Positions 9,938 to 21,428 of a stretch of 64,000 nt of DNA are shown piece after piece. The position numbers were made by a program, and so were the translations under genes. The notes beneath the pieces are model-generated. The model saw nothing but the letters and a program-made list of their open reading frames with translations. It did not search any database and was not told the origin of the DNA. The DNA comes from Adiantum capillus-veneris (lineage: Eukaryota; Streptophyta; Polypodiopsida; Polypodiales; Pteridaceae), in the NCBI GenBank assembly GCA_014529385.2, contig CM043945.1, forward strand, positions 99,233,463-99,297,462. Direction: 5' to 3'. Numbering within the stretch: position 1 is the stretch's first letter; the number at the start of each line of letters is the position of its first letter.

Positions 9938-11617
9938 CTAAAAGAAATACCTTTCGAGGGCACTAGTGGTGGAAGCAATTCCCCGATGCCCGACATGAGG
10001 AGAATTATGTGCTTCATCCATCACCTTCTGTCGTAAGGGCTGAGCTATGCATATTGCTTGTTGACGATAGAGTGTATTATCCCTAATGGAATAAGGTGGC
10101 TTTGAGTGACCAGCTTGAAGATCTGCCCAAATTGTGGCGAAGTCTGGATCTTGAGGATACATTTCGCTGAGAGATTCTAGTTTCTCATGATAAATTGTTG
10201 TTAGTGCATTGATCTTTGGACGCCTGGAGAAAACATTTGTAACTCCATTCTTCGTTCCAGAAGTATGTAAAATCTGAAAATGGAACATTGAAAGAAAGTT
10301 GGCCCATCTCATCTGCTTTTCTGATAACTTTCTCTGTGTGAAAAAGTAGCGAAGACTTTGATGATCTGTCTTGATAATAAAATCTGCTCCTAACAGATAG
10401 TGTTTCCAAATGGAAAGAGCATGAATTACTGCCAATAACTCTTTCTCGTATCTGGAAACATGCAACTCTGCATCTTTAAGGTGCCGACTTTCATAGGCTA
10501 TCGCATGACCCTCTTGGTTCAAAATTGCTTCTACACAATCTCCAGATGCGTCGCAATATACCTCGAAAGGTTTGCGAAGATCAGGGACGGTGAGAACAGG
10601 TCCGTGACTGAGTAGATACTCGAAAGCTTGTTTTTGTCCAGACCCCCGATGGAATGGAATCTGCTTCTTTGTCAGGTCATGGAGGGGACTTGCTATCGTG
10701 GCAAAAGCTCTAATGAAACGCCGATAATAGGAACAGAGGCCAAGGAAACTTCGTACATCATGTACTGTAGTTGGCGTAGGCCATTCTACAACTGCTTGAA
10801 TCTTATCAGGGTCCATTCTCACCTGATTGTGAGATACTATATGGCCCAAATAGTGGATTTCTTTTAGAAAGAACTCACTCTTCTTAGCATTCACAAATAA
10901 TTTGTGTTTGCGTAATTCTTCAAACACTAAGGCGAGATGCTTATAGTGTTCGTCTTCTGTCTCTGAGAAGATTAAGATGTCATCAAAGAAAACGCTTGTG
11001 AAGCTTCTATATGAGTGGAAGATTCTATCCATCATTCTGTTGAATGTGGCTGGTGCATTAGTGAGTCCAAAAGGCATCATTAAGAATTCATACAACCCGA
11101 AGGTTGCTCTAAATGAAGTCTTATGCACATCCTGAGGAGCTATGCGGATTTGATGATAACCGCTCTTCAAGTCTATACGACTAAAGACACTTGCTCCTTG
11201 TAACTTGTCAAGAATGTCGTCAATCCGAGGGATTGGAAATGGATTCTTGATTGTGATCTTGTTTAGAGATCTATAGTCTATGCACATGCGGAATGTGCCA
11301 TCCTTTTTCTGTACTAGCAAGACAGGTGAACAATATGGAGAAGTACTAGGCCTTATTAAGCCCTTCTCCAAAAGTTCGTTAACTTGCTTGAGAATTTCCT
11401 CTTGCTGCATTAGACTAACTCGATAAGGGGGCTGATTTGGAGGAGAACTTCCTGGGATCAAATCAATTGTATGATCCTCAGGACGAGGAGGTGGGAGTTC
11501 ATTTGGAAGTTCATCTGCAAAACAATCTTTATAACTTTCTAATAACTTAAGTCTTTTTTGCTCTAAAGAGGAAGAAAGATGTGAAACAGACACATCTCTC
11601 TCTCTTGCAAAAATCAA
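9938..11617 (-). pseudogene. Reverse transcriptase and RNase H, element A
   Basis: A 559-codon open frame. RT motifs in order: the PPPRPEDHTIDLIPG entry segment, [71 protein letters not shown], and VFFDDILIFS, the catalytic box with FFDD where YVDD or FVDD is usual. The connection domain VRSFLGLCSYYRRFI is followed by RNase H: EVYCDASGDCVEAILNQEG, where the usual D-A-S-x3-G has changed, ESRHLKDAE, RYEKELLAVIHAL and IIKTDHQSLRYF. It ends at a TAG in the integrase zinc-binding entry, ALERYFF then stop where Trp is expected. Confidence 0.9.
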
Positions 11618-11719
11618 GTACGTTGAAACACACTTTTTTATTACTTTCTTGATGCCAGTGTGATTGGCGATAGGGATACGCCAATCACCTGCATCTGCAA
11701 GTACAAGATACTCCTTTCC

Positions 11720-12214
11720 TTAATGAGCAAAGGATAAGGTTTTCTGAACATAGTCAGGAATGGGATGCATCTTGTAGTGCCAAGGCATTCCCAAGATAAC
11801 ATCGCATCCTTCAAGTGAAGCTAGTAAGAAAGACTCTTGATCCTTGTAGTCGTTGACCTTTAGATTCAACTTCCCTATGATTGGAGTAGAGTTTGAGTTC
11901 TGCCCTTTGAAAGCAGATTGTGCTTGAATAGAAACTCCAAAACGATTGGGCTGCAAGTTCAGGTCATCAGCTAGCTTGGTAGAGATGAAGTTGTCTGTAC
12001 TGCCAGGGTCAAACAAAATGAGAGCCCGTTGGTTGTTGATGCTACCCCATGCTTTTAGAAGAGCTCTTTCTTTTCCATCCTTGGTTGTATTTCCCAGTAC
12101 ATCTGGGACTGCATTGGAAGAGGGTGGTTGTGGGGGTTTGGTAGGATAGTCACCCTTCATATGACCAACTTGTCCACACTTGAAGCATCTTCCTTCACTA
12201 ATGTAGGTTTGCAA
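11720..12214 (-). pseudogene. Zinc knuckle and retropepsin-like protease, element A
   Basis: The segment begins with a CCHC-type knuckle, CFKCGQVGHMKGDYP; the last Cys is replaced by Tyr, so it would bind zinc poorly. The aspartic protease follows: ALILFDPGSTDNFISTKLA carries the active-site D with P-G in place of the usual S/T-G, and LEGCDVILGMPWHYK is the conserved flap-to-C-terminal ILG-x-W segment of Ty3 proteases. It would process Gag-Pol in the particle. The altered active-site triad and the stop before pol suggest a non-functional enzyme. Confidence 0.8.
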
Positions 12215-12316
12215 CTCAGCAGGAGATAGATATCTCCCTTTCTTGGGCTGATTTGGTTTTGCTTCTGCTTCGGAGGTGGTTCTTTTCTTCTTTTGCGAAG
12301 AAGAAGTAGAGGTGGG

Positions 12317-13348
12317 CTACTCATGGAGAGCCTTCTGCTTGGCATGGTAAGTGCTTTGCTCCATCTTCCTGGGAGTACCCTTGTCATGTATTCCATCAGC
12401 TATGCGGGCTGATTCCATAAGTATCTGCAAGTTACCTCGAGGGTAAAGCTTCATAGCCCTTTGCAAGGCTTCATGCAATCCTGCTTCAAACTTGCGCATC
12501 TTTTCCGAATCGTCAATCTTCTTGAATGAAGTGACTTTCAAGAGAACGTCCCAAAACCTATCCACATAGCGTGGAACAGTTTCGTTCTCCTACTGTGAAA
12601 GTCGATCCCATTCTTTCTTTACCTCTTCCTCATAGTCTGGAGGAAGGAACTGTGCGTAGAACTCCTTCTTGAAAGCAGTCCAATCTTGGGGTTTACGATC
12701 TTCCAGGATAAGGGTTAACCACCAACTGCTGGCGGTGCCTTTCAGGTACATACTAACATGGCGAAGCTTGGATCTTTCTTTAAAATTCCCTTCAGCAAAT
12801 GCAACTTCGAATTGGCGGATGAAAGCCAACGCTCTGTCATTATCACGCCGCCCATTGTAGGTGTCAAATTTCACATCTTTGTCTCCCGACTTGAATGTTT
12901 TTTGCCTGTGGTGCTTCTTCTTATGGTGCTCCTTCTTTCTATGCTTAGACTCCTTATGGACAGGAGTCTTTTCCCTTGAATGCACTTCTTGCTGCGACGG
13001 ATCGTCAAGAAACATGTCTTCCGGAGCAACGATGCCATCCAAATCCTTCATGAAAGAGAATTGAGGGGAATCAGGGGGATCCTGCTCTTGAACCTTTGGG
13101 TTAAACCGCACATGACGTTCTAGAGGTTTCTTGTGCCTCTCGTGCATGCGAAAGGTTCCAATCAAAGGATCTTTCCTTGGTTCTGGCGCCTTTGGGTTCT
13201 GTGGGATTTCTCCCGACCCCATCGGCATTTTCTCCTTCTCTTTCTCAAGAGTATGGAGAATCTTTTGGATTTCTGGATGGGAGAGAGCTTTTTGCAACTC
13301 TTCCACCTGCTGTTGAAGGAGAGAGAACTCTATCTCGCGTCCTCCCAT
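12317..13348 (-). pseudogene. Gag polyprotein, element A
   Basis: Starts at the ATG at 13348, 67 nt inside the 5' LTR/PBS. It has an N-terminal coiled-coil-like segment (LLQQQVEELQKALSHPEIQK), a Lys/His-rich linker (HRKKEHHKKKHH) and then the plant Gag (Retrotrans_gag) core with KFDTYNGRRDNDRALAFI, SSWWLTLILEDRKPQDWTAF and EFYAQFLPPDYEEEVKKEWD. A stop after DRLSQ near 12590 is followed in the same frame by ENETVPRYVDRFWDVLL, so translation is broken inside the capsid domain. A further stop after KQKALHE precedes the zinc-knuckle segment. Confidence 0.8.
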
Positions 13349-13414
13349 TTCTGCAATCTGCCAAGAGTCGTCAATCCCTTAAGGAAGAGAGAGATGACCT
13401 TGCTCTGATACCAC

Positions 13415-14901
13415 TGTCACAAAAATACAGAAGCGTAAACTGACTTTTAATTGTACTTCAAATACTCAAGAGAATTGGAGAGAGAGAGAAAAAGCTTGAC
13501 ACTTCATTGGGGACCAGAAGATGGGCTGGTCCCCCCCCATAAAGAGAATATCTTTATTACTAAGGGAGAATCTTTACAAGCACAGGAACGGGGCGAAAGC
13601 CCGTCCTCTATTCTTTCTTGGCCTTTTTCTGCATCTGACTGAGAGAGTTGAAGAACTGCTCTTTGACTACTACTGAGAGGATCTATCCTCTTCTGCGAGA
13701 TTTTGGGAAGCTCTCGTAGGGGAGAGTCTACCTTCCACAAAACTCATCGGAAGCTCTCACGAATGAGGGTCTATCTTTCGCTAACCGTGCCACTTTGGAC
13801 GTAATCATTCCTGCAACAATCAACCAACCACAGAAAAATGCAAAAAAACACACACACGCTTGCTGTAATTTTTTGCACATAACCAGAAATTGTTACGTGA
13901 GCGCGTTCCAATGCCAAAATGGAGGTCCTTTCGTGATGGAAATACTCCAAACTTGGTGTATGTGTAGAGTAGGTAGTGGGGAATGAGATTCTATTAAGAC
14001 TTTGCTAAAATTCACCCTAATACAAGTGATTAGGGGTTGAAAACAGGGAATTTGCAGCAGCTAGACAAGGGAGAAAGAGAGTTTTCTACTACTTTACGCG
14101 ATGAAACTTCTCCCAAAGCTGCATGCAACCATGGGAGGCCTTGTTCTAGGTGATGGGTGCTCAGAGGCTCCACATACATCACAAGGTGCTGCTCTCAAGC
14201 TTCAATGGAGAGCTTCACTGTGTAGAGGATGGTCAACTTGGGGGGGTTAGTGCACTGCCAACCCGGCAAGAGGGGGAGGGGTTGCTCTCTTATAGCCTCC
14301 CAGAAGAGGGGGCGCTAGCATGAAGAGAGGGAGTGAGGGAGAGAGAGAGATTGCATGGGAAGGCACACTTACTTTAAAAATTTTAAACCATTCAACTTTT
14401 GACTTTAAAAATCCTATGCTAGTTAATGAAATGTGCAATTAAGTGTACAACTGCACACATAGATGCAACAAATGAAAACTTTATCTGCTCCCTAGCCCAT
14501 TGCTGTACCAGCAATGCTCTGGCATTACCTGTTCGCACTTGTTAGGCCATTTGGTCCAGCGCAAATCATTTAAGGATACTTTTAACTAACTTATCCTAAG
14601 GCCGTAAAATAATCAGGCTTGAGGGTTATTATTCTAAGGACCCCATCTCATTCCTGTGCTTGTACTAGCGCGTGAGCCTGAAATCTAAGGCTACTATCTA
14701 TCCCTTCATTGGAGACCTGATCTCCCAATCGCTAGGGCATCGGGGTATTTTCTGCTAGGGTCTCCCTGAGGTGCACTGGCCCAAACTTGGGCGCACCTGA
14801 GGCCCCAGAACTGCTAAATCTATTCTGATGTGCACACAACTAATTAGATAATTCTTTTCTCGTAAATAAATTAATTATTTACAAAGTCTGACTTAGTTAC
14901 A
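13415..14901 (-). repeat. 5' LTR of element A
   Basis: A 1487-bp LTR nearly identical in order to 7278-8792, with scattered substitutions and a few small indels (for example at 13530 and 14360-14370). Confidence 0.9.
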
Positions 14902-14906
14902 AAGAG

Positions 14907-15945
14907 TCTTGAGAGACTCCCAGAATTCTCTAGAGTCTACCTTCCTTGTACAAGTGATCCCTGTGGTTGTACTTGCATGGGAAGTCTCAGCAAACTCGGT
15001 ATTGATGAAGAGCTGCCGCACTGCACTTTGACACTGTACAAAGCGGCTTACCATAAGATAGTCGTAGGCAAAGGGGGTCTCACAATACTTTAGAAGCACT
15101 TTGTCCCCCGATCGCTTCAAGAACTGGCTCGAAGCACGTTGTGGTTGCTAAATGAAAGAAACCACTTAATACATAGATGCAATGAGAGGCTCTATCCAAG
15201 GTAGTTTGCCGAAATCCTTCAGGAGGTTGTTAAGGCAATGTGTCATGCAAAAGGACAACGTGATGTGAGGATAAATGCCTTGTAAAATAGCTCCAGCTGC
15301 CCTAGTTGATGCCTCCCCATCGGTGACTAGCCCTATCACAAGATCGGTCCCAATGGTCTCTACTCGCGCAACGACATCCGCTGATTTTCCCGTTTCCGTA
15401 GCGTCATGGGAGTGGGCATACATCTCCCCTTTGGAATAGGCAACAATGCCATGAATGGACCGTGGACCTCCTTTCAGTGTCACTCCATCCATCCGCAATG
15501 AGGGTCACACGATACTTCATCCATTGCCTCTTCATGTTGAGGATTGCCATCTCCACAACGGCCTTCTCTCTATCGAGTAGAATAGTGCGGAGCGCCTCGG
15601 AAGAGGGTGGCACATAGTGTGCCCTATACTCTCTAATCCTCGTGCACATAGTCTTGAAGAACTCCAACCTACACACAAGAGGTATTAGGATTTAGATGAG
15701 AATGAGAATCGAGATGATTGATCATGAGAAAATGGTAGTAAGTCTTACCGAGCCTTTATGAAGGGGATGTGATCATGGCGTGCAACACTTGCATCCACAT
15801 TCTCCTTCCATTTTGGATCCCAAGTGGCATGTAGAGTGCATTGGTGAGGTTTAAGAGTGGAGACCGGAGTAGTATTAGGCATTGAAAATGCCGATCAAAA
15901 TGATGTCTCTGCCGTCGCCGCATTACTATCACGACCAACCGATGA
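14907..15945 (-). pseudogene. hAT D transposase, central catalytic region
   Basis: This continues the reading frame from 23885 after element B. It runs WKENVDASVARHDHIPFIKA, then an apparent intron (GTAAG near 15748, TGTAG near 15670), then LEFFKTMCTRIREY, RAHYVPPSSEALRTILLD, KYRVTLIADGWSD and KSADVVARVETIGTDLVIGLVTDGEAS. The G-W-S/T-D box, VTDGEAS segment and CMTHCLNNLLKDFGK are typical of plant DUF659/hAT transposases, with D as presumed catalytic residues. An in-frame TGA lies near 15895, with further frame changes near 15490 and 15150. The segment is cut at 14907 by element A. Confidence 0.8.
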
Positions 15946-17091
15946 TGTCACGTGACACATCCAACCCTATGTGTCCGTGGACAAGCTACAACATGACTAG
16001 GGTTCAGTTCAATCAAGTCAGTCTAGAATAGGAAGTGTTCAGGCACTTTTGTGAGTCTGTTCGCAGACCGTGCATACCCAGGCACTTAGAGTAGATGCAT
16101 ATCCTCTGGTTGAACACAACATGATCACCAACATTATCATCAGAATCCATCAGGAGCATTTTCGAGTGCATTAAACCTATTTTCCCTATTTTAGCCATTT
16201 TTGACTTATTTATTAAGCGACTTTTGTTGGGAAACTGGGTAGGGCAAATTGCCTAAGATAATATATAAGGAAACCCTAGTGCTAGCATTTCTAGCAGAAG
16301 AGCAAGGAGAACACAGGCACCAGTTGCAGCAGGCTTCTCCCTTACTCTCTCAAGAAAGATCCCCTAAGAACCCTGGCGTTTTCCCCTCAAGGTAAAAGCT
16401 GGCGTTTTTCAGCACTCAGATCAGCGTTTTGGGAAGCCCATCAAGCTAGCGTTTCCAGCCCTACATTGCAGCGTTTTTGCAGTCAGCATATCAGCATTTC
16501 AAGGCATCTTTCCAGCGATTCCAAGACCCAGCAGATCAACGTTTTTCATGACCATCAGACCAGCGTTTTGGACAAGCATTAGACCAGCGTTTTTCAGCCA
16601 GATTCGCAGCATATTCAGCAACCTACTTCATCGTTCTTCCTCAGCCTAAGGGAGCGTTTTCAGCAAGGCACTTCAGCAAGGGACTAAGCATACAGATCAT
16701 CCCAAACTTGGTGCGACAAGAACCAACTCACAGCATTCACTTTTCAGCCTTAGCTTCGTCATCGTCGTCCACACCATCGACCTCGGCAGAACAACTCATT
16801 GCATCAGCCCCTTGTATCAGATTGTGCAATCAATAGCATAGACCTCTCTCGATGGCGAGAGAGGGGCCCTTGGAGGAGGGTTTGACAACATCCTGGTGTC
16901 GTATTCTTCTCTCTCTATCTCTCAGTCTTAGCACCTTCATTCACATTGTTTATCCACTTTGTTTGTGATCACTTGCACTCTCTCATTAAAGAACGGAAGG
17001 CTCTCCCTTCCCTAAGTAAATGGAACCTTGAGCACAGTTCGGAGCACTCATCTTGAGCAAAGTTCAACATTCACTTCCGCTGCACCTTACA
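15946..17091 (+). repeat. 5' LTR of element B
   Basis: A 1146-bp LTR with a TATATAAGG box at about 16262 followed by CCCTAGTGCTAGC. A cluster of about eleven CAGCGTTTTT-like words spans 16370-16665. The last 200 bp hold a CTCTCTC-rich segment and CTTCCGCTGCACCTTACA. Confidence 0.9.
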
Positions 17092-17555
17092 TTGGTATCA
17101 GAGCTTTGGTAGTGTTCTGTATTACTCAAGGAAAGAACCACATAATCTTTTTTGCTTGTTGCGGTCGCACGTAACCGAAGATTTCTTGGGTGTGTCAATT
17201 CCTAATCGTGTTTTTGAAGAGTGACAGGAAACCCAAGAAAGAAGGGCTTGTCCAGCCTCCCCTTGTGCCTCTTTTCACTCATTGAGAGCGAATCGTGCAC
17301 TTAGCGGCCGGCCAATTGACGTGAGGTGGGGAAAAACAACCTTGGTGTGAGCGCAAGGCCACCAAGGGGTGCGGCCGCGGAAAAGAGCAGAACTCGGGTG
17401 AAGAGAAGATCCTTCTCTAATACAGATTGCAAGCGAAAGAAGAACCTCAAGAATTTCAAGACCCTCGAGAATCTTAAGAACTCAAGAACCTCAAGAACCA
17501 AGACCCACAAGAACCCAAGTTCCTCGTGAACTTAAGAACCCAAGACTTCAAGTGT

Positions 17556-18532
17556 ATGGTCATCACCCGAAGCGGAATGGATGCTTCGCATGGGAGTGAT
17601 AAAGAAGAGTTTTCCCCACCAGGAGGTTTTTTCGACCCTCCCCATTCCCCATCTACGCCACGGTTTGCATTGATTTCTATGGAGGCTTTGGTCAAATCAA
17701 TGATGGACATGATGGCACGACAAGAAGTGACTCGCGTTGCCTTGGAACGCGAGCGCGGTGAACGAAAAGAAAGAAAAGCAAAAAGAAAGGCGGCCATTGA
17801 GCAAGCACGCTTGGAAACCAAAGATAGACGCGAGGTGCAAAGAGTACGCATGCAAGAGCTAGTCCGACGGGCTCTCACCTCAAAATCAGAGCGGGCCAAA
17901 ATGTTGGTAGTTCATCAAGTTGCGCAAGCCGAGATTCCGACTCCAACAACCCAGTCACTGAGAAGTTGACTTTTAGTAAGTAAATGGTAAGATGGATGCT
18001 ACTATTATTCACTCTTGGTTGCATCAATTTAATGCTTATTTTGTGACAACTAAGAAGATAGGCAATAGCAAGGTTTTGACGACAGCCATGTACCTTTGCT
18101 AGTGATGCTATTAATTGGTACCATGCATGGCAAGAGGCACAGTTAGCCGCGCACCTAGAGGAAGCCGAGGGTGGCGCGCCCCTTTCTTTCAATTGGGCCG
18201 ACTTTAAAGACATGCTCAAGGCGCGGTTTATGCCACCTCAGTACCTCGCACGATTAAAGGACGATTGGCGCGCTCTCAAGCAAAATGGTATGCCAGTTAT
18301 GTCTTTCTCTAATCGTGTTTTGCAGCTCGGCACTCAATTACGCAAATTGGATGCGGAGCGCAAGGAGGCATTCCTTTATGGATTGGATGAGTATATCAAG
18401 TTTGATGTGGAGGTCCTTGATCCAATTGATCTCAACAAGGCGGTAGCAATTGCTCTCGCACAGGAGATGAAGCACAATAAGGGAAAGCCTAAGGAGAACA
18501 AGACTTCTCAAGGAACCTCTCAGATTTCTTAG
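17556..18532 (+). pseudogene. Gag polyprotein, element B
   Basis: The start is the ATG at 17556 (MVITRSGMDAS), supported by the related MVTTRSEMD start on the minus strand at 39465. A charged N-terminal segment (RERGERKERKAKRKAAIEQA) looks helical. A stop at about 17967 and a frame change follow. The capsid core then reads DAINWYHAWQEAQLA, FNWADFKDMLKARFMPPQYL and RVLQLGTQLRKLDAERKEAF, ending at a TAG at 18530 where the continuing frame (NPQYGKKG) suggests a former Gln. Just upstream, 17440-17550 is a run of degenerate CAAGAACC repeats in the leader. Confidence 0.8.
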
Positions 18533-18890
18533 AACCCGCAGTATGGTAAGAAGGGTAACTCTTCTAGCCCATCTTTCTGTAATCCTTCGGAAAAGAACTC
18601 TAACAATGAATCTAAGGGTAAAGCTAAAGCACCTGCAAAACCTAAGCTAACCCCGGATGAAAAGGGCGCACAAAGAATTATAGGAGGATACATTACGGCT
18701 GAAGAACAAGTGATTTATGCTAAGGAAGGTAGATGTTATCAATGTCACGTCAAGGGTCACATCAAAAAGGCTTGTCCTAAGATAGCCCCACCTAAAGAAC
18801 CTAAGGCACCCACAGCAACCACAAGCACTTTAATGAACCAAGCTGAATCTTCAAGTATGATAAATATGTATACAATGTAGCACACATGAC
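18533..18890 (+). pseudogene. Gag C-terminus with CCHC zinc knuckle, element B
   Basis: In frame after the TAG at 18530, a Lys/Asn-rich linker leads to EGRCYQCHVKGHIKKACPK (about 18729-18783), a complete C-x2-C-x4-H-x4-C knuckle of the nucleocapsid type. A Pro/Thr-rich stretch follows, up to the GA tract. Confidence 0.75.
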
Positions 18891-18906
18891 TCTAGACTTT
18901 AATATC

Positions 18907-18910
<4 letters not shown>

Positions 18911-18999
<89 letters not shown>
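18911..18999. repeat. (GA)n microsatellite inside element B
   Basis: An uninterrupted GA tract of about 89 bp between the gag knuckle and the protease of element B. It lies in what should be coding sequence, so it expanded after B lost function or inserted there. Confidence 0.97.
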
Positions 19000-19000
<1 letters not shown>

Positions 19001-19369
19001 GTGCTCACTGCTTAGAAGCGACTTCAAGCGAGCACGATCAAAGAGATGTTCAGTATTGATGAAAGTTAAAACACAGCCACTAGTTTCATGAATCATAACT
19101 GATGCATCATTGATTCATTTAGCAAAGTACTTCTATTGAACAAAGTTCAAACTTAATTCAATGTCACAAACCATAAGTTATAGGGACCACAATCATCTGT
19201 TAACTGGAGCTAGACCTCAAAAAAATGGAAAAAAAGCCCCAATTTAAAACGTTTCATAAAAAATGCCTGTCCGTTTCATGCGTTTCGGCAAAACGTTTCA
19301 TAGGTTTCAGGGTTTCGGGCTTTCATCTGCATGAAATGCGTTTTTATGTCACACTATCTCTGACACACA

Positions 19370-19962
19370 TTGATGAGTCTCTCATAAAGAGTTATGGTCA
19401 TGTAAAGGGTCAGTGTTTTATCATATTGTTTGATCTAGGCAGTATGCATGATGTGATTTGTGCCTCTTGTTGAGAGAGTCCGCCTAGAGGTTACCTAGAG
19501 GTTAGTCAGAAATCTCCTCTCGATGTCTCTGGCTGCGCTCCCGGTATGGACTCTCTTATCACGAAAGAGTGTCTTGATGTGTTGTTTACAATTCAACAAG
19601 CTGCTTTCCGTAGGAAATTTCTCGTGTCTCCTCTTTCAGAATGTGATATGCTTTTGGGCATTAGGTGGTTTCGTGAGCATAACCCTCTCATTGATTGGGA
19701 GGCCAACACTCTCACATTAAATGTCAAGACTGTCTCACCCATCATCATTCGTGCTGAGGAGGGTCTGCATTCTTTGCCTCTCATTTCACATGTGCAGGTA
19801 AAGCGTGAACTACGACGAGGAGCACAAGCGCCATTCATCTATGTTGCTCCAGTTTCCCAGAGCATTCAGGCTCCAAACAAGTATTCAGATTTGTTTACCA
19901 AGTTTAAGCATCTCTTTTTGCAGGATGATCTTCCACCCCGTCTCCCACTCGAGCGGCCGTAG
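19370..19962 (+). pseudogene. Retropepsin-like protease and RT entry, element B
   Basis: The frame around 19390-19470 reads GQCFIILFDLGSMHDVICAS, in which D-L-G-S stands where D-S/T-G-S/A is expected. A frame change leads to 19546-19962 with LDVLFTIQQAAF, SECDMLLGIRWFREHNPLIDW (the conserved LG-x-x-W-x-x-H segment) and RT-entry residues DDLPPRLPLERP up to a TAG at 19960. The protease is altered at its catalytic triad and broken by stops. Confidence 0.75.
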
Positions 19963-20660
19963 GACCATCGCATCGAGCTTATGGAGGGGGCACAGCCTGT
20001 CAGTAAGGCTCCCTACCATTTGAACAAGACAAAGAAGGAAGAATTAGAGCGACAACTCATGGAGTTGGTGTCTAGAGGATTCATACGTCCTAGTGTAAGT
20101 CCTTTTGTTGCTCCTATTTCGTTTGTTCACAAGTAGGATGGTTCGTCTCGTTTGTGTGTTGATTACAAGGCTTTGAACAAGATGATCGTCAAGAACAAGT
20201 TTCCGATGCCTCGCATTGAGTATATCCTTGATAGACTCAATGGGGTAAAGGTTTTCAACAAGGTCGATCTCAAGAGTGGATATCATCAAGTACGGGTATT
20301 CAAAGGCGACATCTTCAAGACTGCTTTTCGCACTGAGTGAGGGCAATGGGAGTATGTTGTTATGCCTTTTGGATTGACAGGTGTCGTGGGTACATTTAAC
20401 CGTCTCTGGTAGGCCGTTTCGGCGATATGGTTGGTGTATGTGTGTTCATCTTTCCGGATGATATTCTCATTTTTTCTGCATCGTGGGAACAACATGAAAA
20501 GGATGTCGAGAGGATACTAACCCATTTGGATGAGTGTCAGTTGTACATACAACTAAGAAATATGAGGTTTTTCTCACTGAAGTTACTTATTTGGGTTATG
20601 TCATTTTTGCAAAAGGCGTCAAGCTAGACCCCGCAAAAGTGGAACATGTACATGATTGGG
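19963..20660 (+). pseudogene. Reverse transcriptase, element B
   Basis: Motifs continue across stops: DHRIELMEGAQPVSKAPYHL, LVSRGFIRPSVSPFVAPISF, a TAG at 20134, LCVDYKALNKMIVKNKFPMP, VFNKVDLKSGYHQVRV, a TGA at 20338, EYVVMPFGLTG and a TAG at 20410. A frameshift then leads to VCVFIFPDDILIFSASWEQH, where PDDI occupies the YVDD catalytic position (one catalytic-box residue changed). At least three stops and one frameshift make it non-functional. Confidence 0.85.
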
Positions 20661-21425
20661 ATTTACCCAAAACTGCATATGATGTGCGTTTTTTTATTGG
20701 TTTATGTCAAGCGTATAGTTCGCACATAGAGAATTTTGCACGCATTGCCGCACCTATGACTGATGTTTTGGAAGGGGTAAAGACTCGCTGTCAGCGTGTA
20801 GACTTGCCCGAGGCAGCCATTGAGGCTTTTGTAGCTCTCAAGGTTGCGGTGACAGAAGCCCCGTGTCTTATCCTTGCCTCTTGGGATGATCTCTTTGAGG
20901 TATGGACGAATGCGAGCAATGTCGCTATAGGTGCTGTGCTTCGGCAGCATGGACGTCGTAGCTTTCCTTAGTCGGAAGCTCAATAGTGCCGAAAAGAACT
21001 ATTCAGTTTATGATAAAGAACTTTTGTCTGTCATTCACTCTCTTAAGCATTGGAAGCATTTTCTTTATGGTAGAGAGTTCATAGTTCGCACAGATCACCA
21101 AGCACTTAAGTGGCTTTAGTCTATGCCTAGTGCACATTGGAGTGATCGCCAAGCACGGTGGTCACAATTTTTTGAGCAATTTGGAGGTTTGATTGAGTAT
21201 GTGCCTGGAAAAGCTAACCCTGTTGCAGATGCGTTGAGTCGCAAAGGACAGATTTTGGCTCTTGAGTCAAGATCCTCAATTTCTATTCAGGGTGTATCTT
21301 TCGACAACATGAAGAACCAATATGCGGATTCTGAGTTTGGTAAGCAATGGTTGCAGGCTCTTGCTTCTCAAGGGCCAAGCAATTATCTCATTCGTGATGG
21401 TTTGTTGTATTTTCGTCAACGTTTA
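20534..21425 (+). pseudogene. RT connection and RNase H, element B
   Basis: Thumb/connection residues are TYLGYVIFAKGVKLDPAKVE and FIGLCQAYSSHIENFARIAAP. RNase H follows: LFEVWTNASNVAIGAVLRQHG (usual D-A-S changed to N-A-S), a frame change near 20965, AFLSRKLNSAEKNYSVYDKE, LLSVIHSLKHWKHFLYGREF, VRTDHQALKWL, a TAG at 21117 (expected Gln), and GKANPVADALSRKG, the hallmark end of Ty3 RNase H. The frame ends with a TGA at 21426. Confidence 0.85.
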
Positions 21426-21428
21426 TGA

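Larger units (their letters stand above)
7278..14901 (-). mobile_element. Ty3/gypsy chromovirus A, nested in hAT D
   Basis: A full-length minus-strand element of 7624 bp with a perfect TSD AAGAG (7273-7277, 14902-14906). The LTRs are 7278-8792 and 13415-14901, starting TGTCACAAAAATAC and ending GACTTAGTTACA. The primer site GTGGTATCAGAGC (minus strand, about 13403-13414) abuts the 5' LTR, and a polypurine AACCAAGAGGGA (8793-8804 region) abuts the 3' LTR. The gene order gag, protease, RT, RNase H, integrase, chromodomain-like tail is Ty3. The coding region is damaged by stops, frameshifts and an integrase deletion. Confidence 0.92.
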
